NCBI RefSeq assembly: GCF_900095265.1
Contig: NZ_LT607651.1
Coordinates: forward strand, 446,304 to 510,303
From: Janthinobacterium sp. UMAB-56
GTDB lineage: Bacteria; Pseudomonadota; Gammaproteobacteria; Burkholderiales; Burkholderiaceae_D
Length of the DNA stretch: 64,000 bases
Reading direction: 5' to 3'
The notes beneath the pieces were generated by a model. It saw only the letters and a program-made list of their open reading frames with translations, ran no database searches and was not told the DNA's origin. Below are positions 1 to 11,352 of the stretch, one piece after another. The stretch's first letter is position 1; the number at the start of each line of letters is the position of its first letter. The translations under genes and the position numbers were made by a program.

Positions 1-119
1 CGGGTAAAGCCCGCTTTGCTGTCACGGCCGAGAGCCAGGACCAGGACGCCGCAAATGATCGGCACCCAGATCGACAGACTCAGGTAAGGAGGTAGTGTAG
101 AAATCGTAGACTGCATCAT
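1..119 (-). CDS. nuoM: NADH-quinone oxidoreductase subunit M, N-terminal fragment
   Basis: Only the first 39 codons lie in the window; the gene runs off the left edge. The start is the inner or outer of two adjacent ATG codons (117-119 or 114-116), and a hydrophobic first helix follows. NuoM is one of the three antiporter-like proton-channel subunits in the membrane arm of complex I. The assignment rests mainly on position: it begins 29 bases after the nuoL stop on the same strand, where nuoM lies in proteobacterial nuo operons. The visible peptide is too short to prove the family alone. Confidence 0.85.
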   Translation of the reverse strand, partial: MMQSTISTLPPYLSLSIWVPIICGVLVLALGRDSKAGFT

Positions 120-148
120 GGTTCTCAGTATTCTTTTATCAGGTCAGC

Positions 149-2233
149 TTACTTAGCGGGCCAGAATGGCAGGAAATAGATCAGGAAGCCCAGCACGCCC
201 AGGATCATCACGAATGCATAGTGATAGATGTAGCCGGTCTGCAAGCCTCGCGACAGCGAGGACAGCCAGGCGACGACCTTGGCGCTGCCATTCACGACGA
301 AACCGTCGATCAGCTTCTTGTCACCGAAGTTCCACAGGCCATTACCCAGCAAGCGGGCACCGCCGGCGAACACGACTTCATTGAACTTGTCCAGGTAGTA
401 CTTGTTGTCCAGCAGGGTGTGGATCGCGTGGAACTTGGCGAAGAACCAGGCCGGCACACGCGGGTTGACCATGTAGCAGTAGTAGGCTGCCACTACGCCG
501 GACAATGCCAGCCAGAACGGTGCCGTCGACAGGCCGTGCAGCGCCATCGCCATTGCGCCGTGGAATTCATGCGACAACTCTTCCATTGCTGGATGGTTTT
601 CGCCAACGAAGATCACGCCCTTGAAGAAATCGCCATGCAGCATAGGACCGATGGTCAGGTAGCCGATCAACAACGACGGGATGGCCAGCATCACCAGCGG
701 GAACCACACGACGAATGGCGATTCATGTGGCTTCTGGCCAGGTTCCAGACCGTGGTGCGCGTGGTCGTCTTCCTCTTCTTCATCGTGCGCGTCCGAATCA
801 TGCTTGGCCGCCGGTGCGTGATGGTCGTCGTGGCCATGCGCATGCGCCTGACCGAAACGTTCCTTGCCATGGAAGACGAGGAAATACATGCGGAACGAGT
901 AGAAGGCGGTGACGAACACGCCAGCCAGCACGGCGAACTGGGCAAAGCCAGCGCCCCAGATATGCGTCGCTTCGACGGCTTCGATGATGCTGTCTTTCGA
1001 GTAGAAACCGGAGAACAGTGGCGTGCCGATCAGGGCCAGCGAACCGACCAGTGAGGTGATCCAGGTGATCGGCATGTACTTGCGCAAGCCGCCCATGTTG
1101 CGGATATCCTGGTCATGGTGCATGCCGATGATGACGGAACCGGCGCCCAGGAACAGCAGTGCCTTGAAGAAGGCGTGCGTCATCAGGTGGAACACGGCCA
1201 CGGAGTACGCGGACGAGCCCAGCGCGACGGTCATGTAGCCCAGTTGCGACAGGGTCGAGTAAGCGACGACGCGTTTGATGTCGTTCTGGATCATGCCCAA
1301 AAAGCCCATGAACAGCGCCGTGATGGAACCGATCACCAGGATGAAGGACAGTGCCGTGTCGGACAGTTCGAACAGCGGCGACATGCGCGACACCATGAAG
1401 ATACCGGCCGTCACCATCGTCGCGGCGTGAATCAGTGCCGAGATCGGGGTAGGACCTTCCATCGAGTCAGGCAGCCACACGTGCAGCGGGAACTGCGCCG
1501 ATTTGCCCATCGCGCCGATAAACAGGCAGATGCAGGCAACGGTCAGCAGGGCCCAGTCGGTACCAGGCAGGCTCAACAGCGCCAGTTCGTCTTTCTTGGC
1601 GAACACTTCCTGGTAGTTCATGGTGCCGGCGTAAGCCAGCAGCAGGCCGATGCCCAGGATGAAGCCGAAGTCGCCCACGCGGTTGACCAGGAAGGCCTTC
1701 ATGTTGGCCACGATGGCCGTCGGACGCTGGTACCAGAAACCGATCAGCAGGTAAGAGACCAGGCCCACGGCTTCCCAACCGAAGAACAGTTGCAGGAAGT
1801 TGTTGGCCATGACCAGCATCAGCATCGAGAAGGTGAACAGCGAGATGTAGGCGAAGAAGCGGTTGTAGCCTTCGTCATCCTTCATGTAGCCGATCGTGTA
1901 GATGTGCACCATCAGGGAAACGAAGCTGACCACGCACATCATCATCGCCGACAGCGAATCGATCTGGAAGCCCACTTCCATCTTCAGGGTGCCGATCGTC
2001 ATCCAGTTATAGATCGTGCCATTGAATGTCGCGCCATCCATCACTGCCAGCAGTGTCTGCACGGACAGGATGAATGCAATCAGTACGCCCAGGATCGTCG
2101 CGGTATGCGACGTCTTGCGTCCGACCAAATTACCCAGGAACTGGGTGCCAAGCAAGCCTGCAATCGCGGCACCGGCCAGCGGCGCCAGCGGTACGGCAAG
2201 AAGGAGGTTAGGGTTGAGGAGTTGCCCCGCCAT
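149..2233 (-). CDS. nuoL: NADH-quinone oxidoreductase subunit L
   Basis: This 694-residue polytopic membrane protein is the distal antiporter-like subunit of complex I. It couples quinone reduction to proton pumping and carries the long lateral helix. The sequence shows the conserved core with GWEAVGLVSYLLIGFW near residue 152 and KSAQFPLHVWLPDSMEGPTP near 245, and a C-terminal amphipathic region. Between transmembrane helices, at about residues 461-505, is an unusually His/Asp/Glu-rich hydrophilic loop. The ATG at 2231-2233 starts 46 bases after the nuoK stop. The gene belongs to the nuo operon, with nuoM following. Confidence 0.98.
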   Translation of the reverse strand: MAGQLLNPNLLLAVPLAPLAGAAIAGLLGTQFLGNLVGRKTSHTATILGVLIAFILSVQTLLAVMDGATFNGTIYNWMTIGTLKMEVGFQIDSLSAMMMCVVSFVSLMVHIYTIGYMKDDEGYNRFFAYISLFTFSMLMLVMANNFLQLFFGWEAVGLVSYLLIGFWYQRPTAIVANMKAFLVNRVGDFGFILGIGLLLAYAGTMNYQEVFAKKDELALLSLPGTDWALLTVACICLFIGAMGKSAQFPLHVWLPDSMEGPTPISALIHAATMVTAGIFMVSRMSPLFELSDTALSFILVIGSITALFMGFLGMIQNDIKRVVAYSTLSQLGYMTVALGSSAYSVAVFHLMTHAFFKALLFLGAGSVIIGMHHDQDIRNMGGLRKYMPITWITSLVGSLALIGTPLFSGFYSKDSIIEAVEATHIWGAGFAQFAVLAGVFVTAFYSFRMYFLVFHGKERFGQAHAHGHDDHHAPAAKHDSDAHDEEEEDDHAHHGLEPGQKPHESPFVVWFPLVMLAIPSLLIGYLTIGPMLHGDFFKGVIFVGENHPAMEELSHEFHGAMAMALHGLSTAPFWLALSGVVAAYYCYMVNPRVPAWFFAKFHAIHTLLDNKYYLDKFNEVVFAGGARLLGNGLWNFGDKKLIDGFVVNGSAKVVAWLSSLSRGLQTGYIYHYAFVMILGVLGFLIYFLPFWPAK

Positions 2234-2279
2234 GATGAACCTTAATCGTTATTATTCGAGAGATCGAGTCTGAAAAACA

Positions 2280-2588
2280 TCAGCCTTTGAGGCTGTCCAG
2301 GTCTTCGACGTTGATGGTATCCAGATTACGGAACATCACCACCAGAATAGCCAGACCGATAGCCGACTCAGCGGCGGCAACCGTCAGGATGAAGAAAACG
2401 AAGATCTGACCGGCCGCGTCGCCCATGAAATGGGAGAACGCGATGAAATTCATATTCACCGCCAGCAGCATCAATTCGATTGCCATCAGCAATACGATGA
2501 TGTTCTTGCGGTTCAGGAAAATACCGACGATCGAGATTGCGAACAGGATCGCGCCCAGGACCAGAAAATGTGTGAGCGATAATGTCAT
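2280..2588 (-). CDS. nuoK: NADH-quinone oxidoreductase subunit K
   Basis: A 102-residue protein with three predicted transmembrane helices, the usual NuoK length. NuoK is an MrpC-like membrane-arm subunit of complex I with buried glutamates in helices 2 and 3. Matching acidic positions are visible in [16 protein letters not shown] (Glu near residue 37) and in the [13 protein letters not shown] segment (Glu near residue 73). The ATG overlaps the nuoJ stop by four bases (ATGA), which indicates translational coupling. Confidence 0.97.
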   Translation of the reverse strand: MTLSLTHFLVLGAILFAISIVGIFLNRKNIIVLLMAIELMLLAVNMNFIAFSHFMGDAAGQIFVFFILTVAAAESAIGLAILVVMFRNLDTINVEDLDSLKG

Positions 2589-3217
2589 GGTGCCTCCTTA
2601 ACTTCCGGCTCAGCCGCAGGACGCTCGACGACCGCGTCCATCTTGATGATCTTCAAGCGGTCGTTGCGCTTGACGCGCACGGCATCGCCCGGAGCAAAAT
2701 GCTTGGTGTCCTTGCGTTTGCGCAGGGTCAGTGCAACCGCAGCAACGATGGCCACCAGCAGCACGACGGCGGCGATCTCGAAGGCGAACACATATTTCGT
2801 GTAGATCAGCAGGCCCAGTTCCTTGGTGCCGCCCAGGTTGACGTTCACCGGAGCGATGCTAGGCGCAAAGTTGCGGAAACCGTGCCACAGGACAGCGGCC
2901 ATTTCCAGCACGATGATCACGCCCACCGTCACCGACAAAGGCAGGTAGCCCCAGAAGCCTTCGCGCATGCGGTCGATATTGATATCGAGCATCATGACCA
3001 CGAAGAGGAACAGCACCATCACGGCGCCGACATACACCAATACCAGCACGATGGCCAGGAATTCAGCTTGCAGCAGCATCCAGATGCCCGCTGCGGAAAA
3101 GAAGGACAGCACCAGGAACAGTACTGCGTGGACCGGATTACGGGCCGTGATGACGCGTGTCGCCGCTATGATCAGAATCAGCGCGAAGGCGTAAAACAAA
3201 ATTGTTTTAAAGTCCAT
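2585..3217 (-). CDS. nuoJ: NADH-quinone oxidoreductase subunit J
   Basis: NuoJ is a membrane-arm subunit of complex I with five transmembrane helices. The protein is 210 residues when started at the ATG at 3215-3217 ([11 protein letters not shown]). A longer frame open to 3280 adds 21 polar residues with no family resemblance, so it was not used. The N-terminal two-thirds is strongly hydrophobic with the typical [20 protein letters not shown] and [18 protein letters not shown] segments. The C-terminal 45 residues are polar and variable. The Shine-Dalgarno site before this start is weak, so expression may depend on coupling to nuoI, which ends 66 bases upstream. Confidence 0.95.
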   Translation of the reverse strand: MDFKTILFYAFALILIIAATRVITARNPVHAVLFLVLSFFSAAGIWMLLQAEFLAIVLVLVYVGAVMVLFLFVVMMLDINIDRMREGFWGYLPLSVTVGVIIVLEMAAVLWHGFRNFAPSIAPVNVNLGGTKELGLLIYTKYVFAFEIAAVVLLVAIVAAVALTLRKRKDTKHFAPGDAVRVKRNDRLKIIKMDAVVERPAAEPEVKEAP

Positions 3218-3283
3218 AAAAAACCCAATAGACGTACAGATGAACGAGGGGCGCGCCGCAGCTTGAGGGCTGCGGCGCATCCA

Positions 3284-3772
3284 TCAGCGATAAGGTGCGT
3301 CGGCGGCGCGCGCGGCGGCGATGTCATTTTCATAACGATCACCCACGGCCAGCAACATCTCTTTCGTGTAATACAAATCCCCGCGTTTCTCGCCGTGGTA
3401 TTCCAGGATTTGCGTCTCGACGATCGAATCGACCGGGCAGGACTCTTCGCAGAAACCGCAGAAGATGCACTTGGTCAAGTCGATATCGTAACGCGTGGTG
3501 CGGCGCGAGCCGTCGTCACGCTGTTCCGATTCGATCGTGATGGCCATCGCCGGGCAAACCGCTTCGCACAGTTTGCAGGCGATGCAACGTTCCTCGCCGT
3601 TCGGGTAGCGGCGCAGCGCGTGCAAGCCACGGAAACGCGGCGAGATCGGTGTCTTCTCTTCCGGGAATTGCACCGTGATCTTGCGCGAAAACATGTACTT
3701 GCCTGTCAACGCCATGCCCTTGATCAGCTCGCCTAACAAGAGGCTGCTGAAGAAATCTTTTACCTTATCCAT
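3284..3772 (-). CDS. nuoI: NADH-quinone oxidoreductase subunit I
   Basis: This 162-residue 8Fe ferredoxin-type subunit carries clusters N6a and N6b, which pass electrons from NuoG toward NuoB. Two full CxxCxxCxxxCP motifs are present ([12 protein letters not shown] near residue 64 and [12 protein letters not shown] near 103), so all eight Cys ligands are intact. The start was set at [12 protein letters not shown] (ATG at 3770-3772), the family's usual N-terminus. An upstream in-frame start at 3796 adds eight residues that overlap the spacer to nuoH. The gene follows nuoH by 14 bases. Confidence 0.97.
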   Translation of the reverse strand: MDKVKDFFSSLLLGELIKGMALTGKYMFSRKITVQFPEEKTPISPRFRGLHALRRYPNGEERCIACKLCEAVCPAMAITIESEQRDDGSRRTTRYDIDLTKCIFCGFCEESCPVDSIVETQILEYHGEKRGDLYYTKEMLLAVGDRYENDIAAARAADAPYR

Positions 3773-3786
3773 TCGTATGCACTCTC

Positions 3787-4869
3787 TTACTTCCAAATAT
3801 TCCAGGATGTCTGCATCCAGGCAGCGACGAAGACCAGGTAGACCAGCGTCAACGGGATAAACACTTTCCAGCCGAGGCGCATGATCTGGTCATAACGGTA
3901 GCGTGGGAAAGTACCGCGCACCCAGATGAACACCGACACGATGAAGAAGGTCTTGGCGAACAGCCAGAAGAAGCCGCCGAAACCACCCCAGAACTCAAGG
4001 AAAGCAAATGGTGCGGACCAGCCACCGAGGAACATGATCGAAGCCAGGGCGCCGATCAGTATCATGTTGGCGTATTCGGCCAGCATGAACATGGCGTAGG
4101 CCATGCCCGAGTACTCGACCATGTGGCCGGCGACGATTTCCGACTCGCCTTCGACGACGTCGAACGGGTGACGGTTGGCTTCAGCCAGGCCCGACACCAG
4201 GTAGATGACGAACATCGGCAGCAGCGGCAACCAGTTCCACGACAGGAAGTTCACGCCCTTGTCGGCGAAGAAGCCGATTTGCTGGCCGCTGACGATGTCG
4301 ATGAAGTTCAGGCTGCCAGAGACCATCAGCACGATGACCATCACGAAGCCCATCGGGATTTCATACGAAATCATCTGTGCCGAAGCGCGCATGGCACCCA
4401 TGAACGAGTACTTCGAGTTCGAGGCCCAGCCGGCGATGATGATGCCGTAGACTTCCATCGAGGTAATCGCCAGCAGCATCAGCAAGCCCGCGTTGACGTT
4501 GGCCAGCACGGCTTGCGGGCCGAATGGCACGACCGACCAGGCGGCCAGGGCCGGCATGATGGTCATGATAGGACCGATCACGAACAGGCCTTTGGCAGCC
4601 TTGGACGGGATGATGATCTCTTTGAACAAGAGTTTCAGTGCATCGGCGATCGGTTGCAGCAAGCCCAGCGGGCCCACGCGGTTCGGGCCGACGCGGATCT
4701 GGATCCAGCCGATCAGCTTGCGCTCCCACAAGGTCAGGTAGGCAACCAGGCCCATCAGCGGCAACAGCACGCACAGGATCTTGATCAGGGTCCAGAAGAA
4801 CGGCCAGGAGCCGCCCAGCAAATCCTGGCCGCTGCTGTTGATGACGTTTACAAATTCAGGCAGAGCCAT
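3787..4869 (-). CDS. nuoH: NADH-quinone oxidoreductase subunit H
   Basis: NuoH (360 residues) is the membrane subunit that, with NuoB and NuoD, forms the quinone-binding chamber and the start of the proton path. Characteristic segments include [19 protein letters not shown] near residue 49, [11 protein letters not shown] near 167, and the acidic loop [20 protein letters not shown] near 239. About eight hydrophobic helices are visible. Its ATG shares one base with the nuoG stop (TGATG), the tightest junction in the operon together with nuoC/nuoD. Confidence 0.98.
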   Translation of the reverse strand: MALPEFVNVINSSGQDLLGGSWPFFWTLIKILCVLLPLMGLVAYLTLWERKLIGWIQIRVGPNRVGPLGLLQPIADALKLLFKEIIIPSKAAKGLFVIGPIMTIMPALAAWSVVPFGPQAVLANVNAGLLMLLAITSMEVYGIIIAGWASNSKYSFMGAMRASAQMISYEIPMGFVMVIVLMVSGSLNFIDIVSGQQIGFFADKGVNFLSWNWLPLLPMFVIYLVSGLAEANRHPFDVVEGESEIVAGHMVEYSGMAYAMFMLAEYANMILIGALASIMFLGGWSAPFAFLEFWGGFGGFFWLFAKTFFIVSVFIWVRGTFPRYRYDQIMRLGWKVFIPLTLVYLVFVAAWMQTSWNIWK

Positions 4870-7202
4870 CAGATTTTCCCCTCTGCTGTTTCAACTGTGA
4901 TGTCACCGAACATGCCGCCCAGGCTAGCCGTCGAGGCATGCGCCGCCGACACTTTCACCACATTGGCTGGCAGGCCGGCATGGAGTGCCGCCACCAGGAT
5001 GGCGCTGCCGGAGCCTTGCGCCACTTTGACCTTGTCGCCTGCCTTGATGCCCAGCTTGTCAGCCAGGGCCAGGGACAGGTGCGCTTGCGGCGCGGCACCA
5101 TCGACCGTGCGTTGCAAAGGCTCGGAGCGGCGTACCAGCGCGTCGGCGAAGTAGATCGGCACGTCGGCGATGCGTTGCAGCGTTGGTGAAGCCGGTGCGT
5201 AGCTTGCCGCTTCCGGCGCGTTTTTCGCGATGTTGTTCAGCTGTGCCGACAGATCGGTCACGCCGGCACCAAACGCTTCGTCGCGGATCGCTTCGGAGGT
5301 GTCGTAGTCGAAACCGGCCAGGCCCAGGATGTTGCCCAGGACGCGCAGCACTTTCCAGGCTGGACGGGTTTCCGCCAGCGGTTTCACGGTGCCGTTGAAG
5401 CTTTGCGCACGGCCTTCGCAGTTGACGAAGGTGCCCGAGGTTTCAGCGAACGGGGCGATCGGCAGCAAGACGTCGGCGTAATCCATGCCGTGCTTGAAGG
5501 CCGACATGGCCACGACCATCTCGGCGCCATCCAGGGCGGCGCGGGCCGCTTGTGGGTTGGCGCTATCCAATTCCGGCTCGGCGTGCAGCAGCACGTAGGC
5601 TTTCTTCGGCACGGCAAAGGCAGCTTGCACCTTGGCGCGCGGCTTGGCGACCAGGTGTGCGCCTACCGTGTTGGCCGCTTCCGTCAGGTAACCGAGCTTG
5701 GCGCCCGTCTGTTCGGCGATCCATTGTGCGGCAGCGTGCAGTTGCGACGCTTGCGGGTGTTGCGTTGCCGCGTTACCCAGCAACACGGCACCGTGGTCGC
5801 CGGCCATCAGGCTGGCGGCAATTGCAACGGCCACGTCCGAAGCGGCAACCGCTTCGAAACCGTTTGGCGCAGCGATTTCTTTCGCTTTAGCAACAGCGAC
5901 GACCACTTCCGACAAGGCCGCCAGCCAGTTACTCGGCGCGACGATCATCTTGTTGGCGATGGTGATCAGCTGATCATCGTCGGAAGCGTGCAGGATCGAC
6001 AGCTTGGCGCCGCCCTTCACGGACGCGCGCAAACGCGTGGCCAGCAATGGATGATCCTTGCGCAGGAACGAACCGATGACGAAGGCGCGCTTGATCTGGC
6101 CAAATTCGTTGATCGGCATGCCCAGCCATGGCTTGACGCCGGCGTCCAGCGCGAAGTCGGTCTGACGCAGACGGAAGTCGACGTTCTCGCTGCCGAGACC
6201 GTGAGCCACTTTTTGCAGCAGCACCAGCTCTTCGACGGTCGAATGCGGCGTTGCCAGCGCGGCGATGGCGTCTGCGCCATGCTCGTGCTTGATATTTTTC
6301 AAACCGTGCGCCACGTATTCCAGCGCGGTCTGCCAATCGACTTCTTTCCACTCGTTGCCTTGTTTCAGCATCGGGGAAGTCAGGCGTTCGGCACTGTCCA
6401 GCGCTTCATACGAGAAACGGTCCTTGTCCGAGATCCAGCACTCGTTGACGGCTTCGTTTTCCAGTGGCAATACGCGCTTGACCTTGCCAGCTTTCACTTG
6501 CACGATCAGGTTCGCGCCCAGGCCATCATGCGGGCTGACCGATTTGCGGCGCGACAGTTCCCAGGTACGGGCACTGTAGCGGAACGGCTTCGAGGTCAGT
6601 GCGCCGACCGGGCACAGGTCGATCATGTTGCCCGACAGTTCGGAGTCGACCGTCTGGCCGACAAACGACACGATTTCCGAGTGTTCGCCACGGCCGATCA
6701 TGCCCAGCTCCATCACGCCGGCCACTTCCTGGCCAAAGCGCACGCAGCGGGTGCACTGGATGCAGCGCGACATTTCCTGCATGGAGACCAGCGGACCGGC
6801 TTCCTTCGGCTGCACGACGCGCTTGTCTTCCTTGTAGCGCGATTCGCTCTTGCCGTAGCCCACGGCCAAGTCTTGCAACTGGCATTCGCCGCCCTGATCG
6901 CAGATAGGGCAATCGAGCGGGTGGTTAATGAGCAAGAATTCCATCACCGACTTTTGCGCCTGCACAGCTTTATCGCTGGCGGAGCGCACGATCATGCCGG
7001 CACTGACCGGGGTCGCACAAGCGGGCAAAGGCTTGGGCGCCTTTTCCACTTCGACCAGGCACATGCGGCAGTTCGCTGCGATCGACAATTTCTTGTGATA
7101 GCAGAAGTGCGGAATGTAGGTTCCCAATTTGTTGGCGGCGTCCATCACCATGCTACCAGCAGGGACTTCGACTTTTTTGCCGTCTATTTCGATTTCAACC
7201 AT
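4869..7202 (-). CDS. nuoG: NADH-quinone oxidoreductase subunit G
   Basis: The largest peripheral-arm subunit (777 residues) carries several FeS clusters between NuoE/F and NuoI. The N-terminus is a 2Fe2S ferredoxin domain ([20 protein letters not shown]). It is followed by the His-Cys 4Fe4S motif ([18 protein letters not shown]) near residue 94 and a [12 protein letters not shown] segment near 148. The remainder is a molybdopterin-oxidoreductase-like fold that in complex I has no molybdenum. The ATG at 7200-7202 is 22 bases after the nuoF stop. Confidence 0.97.
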   Translation of the reverse strand: MVEIEIDGKKVEVPAGSMVMDAANKLGTYIPHFCYHKKLSIAANCRMCLVEVEKAPKPLPACATPVSAGMIVRSASDKAVQAQKSVMEFLLINHPLDCPICDQGGECQLQDLAVGYGKSESRYKEDKRVVQPKEAGPLVSMQEMSRCIQCTRCVRFGQEVAGVMELGMIGRGEHSEIVSFVGQTVDSELSGNMIDLCPVGALTSKPFRYSARTWELSRRKSVSPHDGLGANLIVQVKAGKVKRVLPLENEAVNECWISDKDRFSYEALDSAERLTSPMLKQGNEWKEVDWQTALEYVAHGLKNIKHEHGADAIAALATPHSTVEELVLLQKVAHGLGSENVDFRLRQTDFALDAGVKPWLGMPINEFGQIKRAFVIGSFLRKDHPLLATRLRASVKGGAKLSILHASDDDQLITIANKMIVAPSNWLAALSEVVVAVAKAKEIAAPNGFEAVAASDVAVAIAASLMAGDHGAVLLGNAATQHPQASQLHAAAQWIAEQTGAKLGYLTEAANTVGAHLVAKPRAKVQAAFAVPKKAYVLLHAEPELDSANPQAARAALDGAEMVVAMSAFKHGMDYADVLLPIAPFAETSGTFVNCEGRAQSFNGTVKPLAETRPAWKVLRVLGNILGLAGFDYDTSEAIRDEAFGAGVTDLSAQLNNIAKNAPEAASYAPASPTLQRIADVPIYFADALVRRSEPLQRTVDGAAPQAHLSLALADKLGIKAGDKVKVAQGSGSAILVAALHAGLPANVVKVSAAHASTASLGGMFGDITVETAEGKI

Positions 7203-7224
7203 GGTGATCGTTACCTGACGCAGC

Positions 7225-8520
7225 TTAGATATATGCGGGCACTAAGCAATGCTTGTGCTCGATATGATATTCAAATTCTTCACGGAAATTCTTAATGAAG
7301 GCCCGTACCGGCATGGCAGCCGCATCGCCCAGCGCGCAAATGGTGCGGCCCTGGATGTTGTCGGCGATCGAGTTGAGCATGTCCAGGTCGTCTGGACGAC
7401 CCTGCCCCTGCTCGATGCGGTGCACCATGCGGTACATCCAGCCTGTGCCTTCACGGCAAGGCGTACACTGGCCGCACGATTCTTCAAAGTAGAAGTAGGA
7501 CAGGCGTTCCAGCGCCTTTACCATGCAGCGTGTTTCGTCCATCACGATGACGGCGCCCGAACCCAACATCGAACCGGCTTTCGCGATCGAGTCGTAGTCC
7601 AGGTCGGTCTGCATCATGATGTCGCCGCGGATCACCGGCGCGGACGAGCCGCCAGGGATCACGGCCTTGATCTTTTTGCCACCGCGCATGCCGCCTGCCA
7701 GTTCCAGCAGTTTGGCGAACGGGGTGCCGAGCGGCACTTCGTAGTTGCCCGGTTTTTCCACGTCGCCCGAGATCGAGAAGATCTTCGAACCGCCGTTGTT
7801 CGGCTTGCCCATCGCCAGGTATTTCTCTGGACCAATGTTCAGCACGAACGGTACGGCCGCGAAGGTTTCCGTGTTGTTGATCGTCGTCGGCTTGCCGTAC
7901 AGGCCAAACGAGGCGGGGAAAGGCGGCTTGAAGCGCGGCTGGCCTTTCTTGCCTTCCAGGGACTCCAGCAGGGCCGTTTCTTCGCCGCAGATGTAGGCGC
8001 CATAACCATGGTGCGCATGCAACTGGAACGAGAACTCGCTACCCATGATCTTGTCGCCCAGGAAACCGGCGGCACGCGCCTCTTCCAGCGCTTCTTCGAA
8101 ACGGGCGTACTCGGCCCAGATTTCGCCATGGATATAGTTGTAGCCGACGGTGATGCCCATCGCATAAGCGCCAATGGCCATGCCTTCGATCAGGGCATGG
8201 GGATTGTAACGAATGATGTCGCGGTCCTTGAATGTACCCGGTTCGCCTTCATCTGTATTGCAGACGAGGTATTTCTGGCCCGGGAACTGGCGCGGCATGA
8301 AGCTCCACTTCAAGCCGGTAGGAAAACCCGCGCCGCCACGGCCGCGCAAGGACGACGCCTTGAGGTCGGCGATGATCTGTTCCGGCGTGATTTTCTCTTC
8401 CAGGATACGCCGCAGGGCGCTATAGCCGCCGCGGTTCACATAATCTTGCAAATGCCAGTTCTTGCCATCCAGATCCTTCAGGATCAATGGATCGATATGG
8501 CGGTTGTGGAGTGACGTCAT
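7225..8520 (-). CDS. nuoF: NADH-quinone oxidoreductase subunit F (NADH-binding)
   Basis: NuoF (431 residues) binds NADH and FMN and carries 4Fe4S cluster N3, the entry point of electrons into complex I. Visible signatures are the glycine-rich [13 protein letters not shown] near residue 63, the [17 protein letters not shown] segment near 168 and the cluster motif [14 protein letters not shown] near 353. The start is [11 protein letters not shown] (ATG at 8518-8520), which overlaps the nuoE stop by four bases. A longer frame to 8574 lies inside nuoE and was rejected. Confidence 0.97.
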   Translation of the reverse strand: MTSLHNRHIDPLILKDLDGKNWHLQDYVNRGGYSALRRILEEKITPEQIIADLKASSLRGRGGAGFPTGLKWSFMPRQFPGQKYLVCNTDEGEPGTFKDRDIIRYNPHALIEGMAIGAYAMGITVGYNYIHGEIWAEYARFEEALEEARAAGFLGDKIMGSEFSFQLHAHHGYGAYICGEETALLESLEGKKGQPRFKPPFPASFGLYGKPTTINNTETFAAVPFVLNIGPEKYLAMGKPNNGGSKIFSISGDVEKPGNYEVPLGTPFAKLLELAGGMRGGKKIKAVIPGGSSAPVIRGDIMMQTDLDYDSIAKAGSMLGSGAVIVMDETRCMVKALERLSYFYFEESCGQCTPCREGTGWMYRMVHRIEQGQGRPDDLDMLNSIADNIQGRTICALGDAAAMPVRAFIKNFREEFEYHIEHKHCLVPAYI

Positions 8521-8996
8521 TTCTTGAGTTCCTCCAGCATGGCGTCGATTTTCTCGTTCGACATCCAGCTGCACATGGTTTTATTACTGACCAGCAAGAC
8601 AGGCGCATCGCCGCAAGCACCCATGCACTCGCCTTCAACCAGGGTGAACTGGCCGTCTGCGGTGGTTTCGCGGAAATCGATACCCAGTTTCTGCTTCAGG
8701 TACTCTGCAGCGCGCACGCCGCCCGACAGGGCGCATGGCAGGTTGGTGCACACGGTGATCTTGTGCTTGCCCACGGGCTTGACGTTGTACATATTGTAGA
8801 ACGTGGCCACTTCCTGCACGGCAATCGCCGGCATGCCGATGTAATCGGCCAGTTCCTTCATGGTTTCCGGCGCCAGCCAGCCCAGTTCATCCTGGGCATG
8901 GGCCAGCGCGGCCATGACGGCCGACTGACGCTGGTCGGCCGGGTACTTGGCCAGCTCGCGGTCAATTTTCTTATAGCATTGCTCTGATAACAACAT
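8517..8996 (-). CDS. nuoE: NADH-quinone oxidoreductase subunit E
   Basis: This 159-residue thioredoxin-like subunit of the NADH dehydrogenase module holds 2Fe2S cluster N1a. The four ligands expected for the family are present in [11 protein letters not shown] (near residue 82) and [15 protein letters not shown] (near 122). The N-terminal helical bundle ([20 protein letters not shown]) is typical. It starts 12 bases after the nuoD stop and is coupled to nuoF by an ATGA overlap. Confidence 0.97.
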   Translation of the reverse strand: MLLSEQCYKKIDRELAKYPADQRQSAVMAALAHAQDELGWLAPETMKELADYIGMPAIAVQEVATFYNMYNVKPVGKHKITVCTNLPCALSGGVRAAEYLKQKLGIDFRETTADGQFTLVEGECMGACGDAPVLLVSNKTMCSWMSNEKIDAMLEELKK

Positions 8997-9008
8997 ACTT
9001 TTTGCCTC

Positions 9009-10262
9009 TTAGCGGTCAATACTGCCGAACACGATATCTTGCGTCCCGATGATGGTCACGGCGTCGGCAAGCATGTGCCCACGCGCCATCTCGTCGAGCG
9101 ACTGCAAGTGAGCGTAGTCTGGCGCGCGCAGTTTCATGCGGTACGGCTTGTTGGCGCCATCGGACACCAGGTACACGCCGAACTCGCCCTTCGGATGCTC
9201 CACGGCGCTGTAGGCCTCGCCTGGCGGCACGTGGAAACCTTCCGTAAACAGCTTGAAGTGGTGAATCAGGGATTCCATGTTGGTCTTCATGTCGACGCGG
9301 CCCGGAGGCGCCACCTTGCGGTTGCTGGTCATGACAGGACCTTCATTGTTGCGCAGCCACTCCACGCATTGCTTGATGATGCGGTTCGACTGGCGCAACT
9401 CTTCCACGCGGACCAGGTAACGGTCGTAGCAATCGCCGTTGGTGCCGATAGGAATGTCGAAATCCATCAGGTCGTACACTTCGTACGGCTGTTTCTTGCG
9501 CAAGTCCCACTGCACGCCCGAGCCGCGCAGCATGGCACCCGTAAAGCCCATGGCCAGCGCATCTTCAGGAGAGACCACGCCGATGCCGACGGTGCGTTGC
9601 TTCCAGATTCGATTATCGGTCAGCAGCGTTTCGTACTCGTCCACGGAGTTCGGGAAGCGGCGCGCGAAGTCTTCGATGAAGTCCAGCAGGGAACCCTGGC
9701 GGTTTTCATTGAGCTTGCCGATCGCCTTGGCGTTGCGGATGATCGACGCCTTGTGCTGCGGCATCGCGTCCGGCAGGTCGCGGTACACGCCGCCCGGACG
9801 ATAGTAAGCGGCGTGCATGCGCGCGCCCGAGACTGCCTCGTAGGCATCGAACAAGTCTTCGCGGTCGCGGAAGCAATACAGGAAGGGGCCCATGGCGCCA
9901 ACGTCCAGCGCGTGGGTACCCAGCCACATCAGGTGATTCAGGATGCGCGTCATCTCGTCGAACATGACGCGGATGTATTGCGCGCGCAGCGGCACTTCCA
10001 GACCCAGCATCTTTTCGATGGCCATCACGTACGCATGTTCATTGCACATCATCGACACGTAGTCGAGACGGTCCATGTACGGCACGGATTGCAGATAGGT
10101 CTTTTGCTCGGCCAGCTTTTCGGTGGCGCGGTGCAACAGGCCGATGTGCGGGTCGGCGCGCTGAATGACTTCGCCATCCATCTCCAGCACCAGGCGCAGC
10201 ACACCGTGCGCGGCCGGATGCTGTGGCCCAAAGTTCAGGGTGTAGTTCTTAATCTCAGCCAT
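9009..10262 (-). CDS. nuoD: NADH-quinone oxidoreductase subunit D
   Basis: NuoD (417 residues, 49-kDa subunit) forms the quinone headgroup site with NuoB. It descends from NiFe-hydrogenase large subunits but lacks the NiFe-binding Cys pairs. Family landmarks are [21 protein letters not shown] at the N-terminus, the [12 protein letters not shown] segment near residue 40, and DIVFGSIDR at the very C-terminus. The start ATG shares one base with the nuoC stop. As is common outside enterobacteria, nuoC and nuoD are separate genes here. Confidence 0.98.
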   Translation of the reverse strand: MAEIKNYTLNFGPQHPAAHGVLRLVLEMDGEVIQRADPHIGLLHRATEKLAEQKTYLQSVPYMDRLDYVSMMCNEHAYVMAIEKMLGLEVPLRAQYIRVMFDEMTRILNHLMWLGTHALDVGAMGPFLYCFRDREDLFDAYEAVSGARMHAAYYRPGGVYRDLPDAMPQHKASIIRNAKAIGKLNENRQGSLLDFIEDFARRFPNSVDEYETLLTDNRIWKQRTVGIGVVSPEDALAMGFTGAMLRGSGVQWDLRKKQPYEVYDLMDFDIPIGTNGDCYDRYLVRVEELRQSNRIIKQCVEWLRNNEGPVMTSNRKVAPPGRVDMKTNMESLIHHFKLFTEGFHVPPGEAYSAVEHPKGEFGVYLVSDGANKPYRMKLRAPDYAHLQSLDEMARGHMLADAVTIIGTQDIVFGSIDR

Positions 10263-10855
10263 TATTTCATCCCGTAATGTTCTTCGCGGATCACGCGCGG
10301 CACGTTTTCCCGCGGCTCGATCGTCACGGGCTGGTAAATCACGCGCTTTTGTTCCGGATCGTAACGCATCTCGACATAGCCGGAGACGGGGAAATCCTTG
10401 CGGAACGGATGGCCGATGAAACCGTAGTCGGTCAGCAGGCGACGCAAGTCGTTGTGGCCTTCGAAGAGGATGCCCAGCAGGTCGAACGCTTCGCGCTCGT
10501 ACCAGTTGACGGCACGCCAGATACTCACCACGGAAGGCAGCAGCGGCATGTCGTCGTCCGGCGCGAACACGCGCACGCGCACGCGCCAGTTGTGCTTGAC
10601 CGACAGCAAGTGCGAGACGGCCGCAAAACGCAGGCCATCCCAGCTACCGTCGCCATAGGTCGAGTAGTCGACGCCGCACAGGTCGAGCAGTTGCTCGAAA
10701 TGCAGGGTCGGATCGTCGCGCAAGGTCTGCATCACGGCCAGGTAGTCCTCGGCCTTGACGACCAGGGTGACTTCGCCCAGCGCAACGCTCGTGCTAACGC
10801 GATCGCCCAGGGCAGTGCCGAGGGCGTTTTGCAATACTTCTAAATGTGTTGTCAT
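10262..10855 (-). CDS. nuoC: NADH-quinone oxidoreductase subunit C
   Basis: NuoC (197 residues, 30-kDa subunit) is a structural peripheral-arm protein that packs against NuoD. The conserved signature [33 protein letters not shown] is seen at about residues 122-157. The N-terminal 60 residues are the less conserved RNase-H-like part. The gene follows nuoB by 17 bases and ends by sharing one base with nuoD. Confidence 0.97.
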   Translation of the reverse strand: MTTHLEVLQNALGTALGDRVSTSVALGEVTLVVKAEDYLAVMQTLRDDPTLHFEQLLDLCGVDYSTYGDGSWDGLRFAAVSHLLSVKHNWRVRVRVFAPDDDMPLLPSVVSIWRAVNWYEREAFDLLGILFEGHNDLRRLLTDYGFIGHPFRKDFPVSGYVEMRYDPEQKRVIYQPVTIEPRENVPRVIREEHYGMK

Positions 10856-10872
10856 AATCTGAAGCGGCCCGG

Positions 10873-11349
10873 TTAGCGTGCGATCGTGCTGGTACGCTTG
10901 ATCTTGTTCTGCAACTGCATGATGCCGTACAACAAGGCTTCAGCGGTCGGAGGACAGCCAGGCACATACACGTCGACGGGCACGATGCGGTCGCAACCGC
11001 GCACCACGGAATAGGAGTAATGGTAGTACCCGCCGCCATTGGCGCAGGAACCCATCGAGATGACCCAGCGTGGCTCTGCCATCTGGTCGTAGACCTTGCG
11101 CAGGGCCGGCGCCATCTTGTTGCACAGGGTGCCGGCAACGATCATGACGTCGGACTGACGCGGCGACGGACGAAACACGACGCCGAAACGGTCCATATCG
11201 TAGCGGGCTGCGCCCACATGCATCATTTCGACCGCACAGCAGGCCAGACCGAACGTCATCGGGAACATAGACCCGGTGCGCGCCCAGTTGATCAGCTTGT
11301 CGGCCGAGGTGGTGATGAAACCTTCGCTTAATACGCCTTCAATAGCCAT
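10873..11349 (-). CDS. nuoB: NADH-quinone oxidoreductase subunit B
   Basis: NuoB (158 residues) carries the terminal 4Fe4S cluster N2, which reduces quinone. Cluster-ligand motifs are visible as the tandem Cys pair in [11 protein letters not shown] near residue 37, a Cys in [11 protein letters not shown] near 101, and [12 protein letters not shown] near 131. It starts three bases after nuoA stops, so the two are certainly cotranscribed. Confidence 0.98.
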   Translation of the reverse strand: MAIEGVLSEGFITTSADKLINWARTGSMFPMTFGLACCAVEMMHVGAARYDMDRFGVVFRPSPRQSDVMIVAGTLCNKMAPALRKVYDQMAEPRWVISMGSCANGGGYYHYSYSVVRGCDRIVPVDVYVPGCPPTAEALLYGIMQLQNKIKRTSTIAR

Positions 11350-11352
11350 GGC

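Noticed and set aside
1115..2245. Long plus-strand open frame antisense to nuoL, and similar ones antisense to nuoG (5403-7295), the chemoreceptor (16220-18238) and pnp (18748-20730)
   Set aside because: The opposite strand encodes clear conserved proteins. Long antisense frames arise from codon bias at high GC, and their products are Arg/His/Gln-rich without domains.
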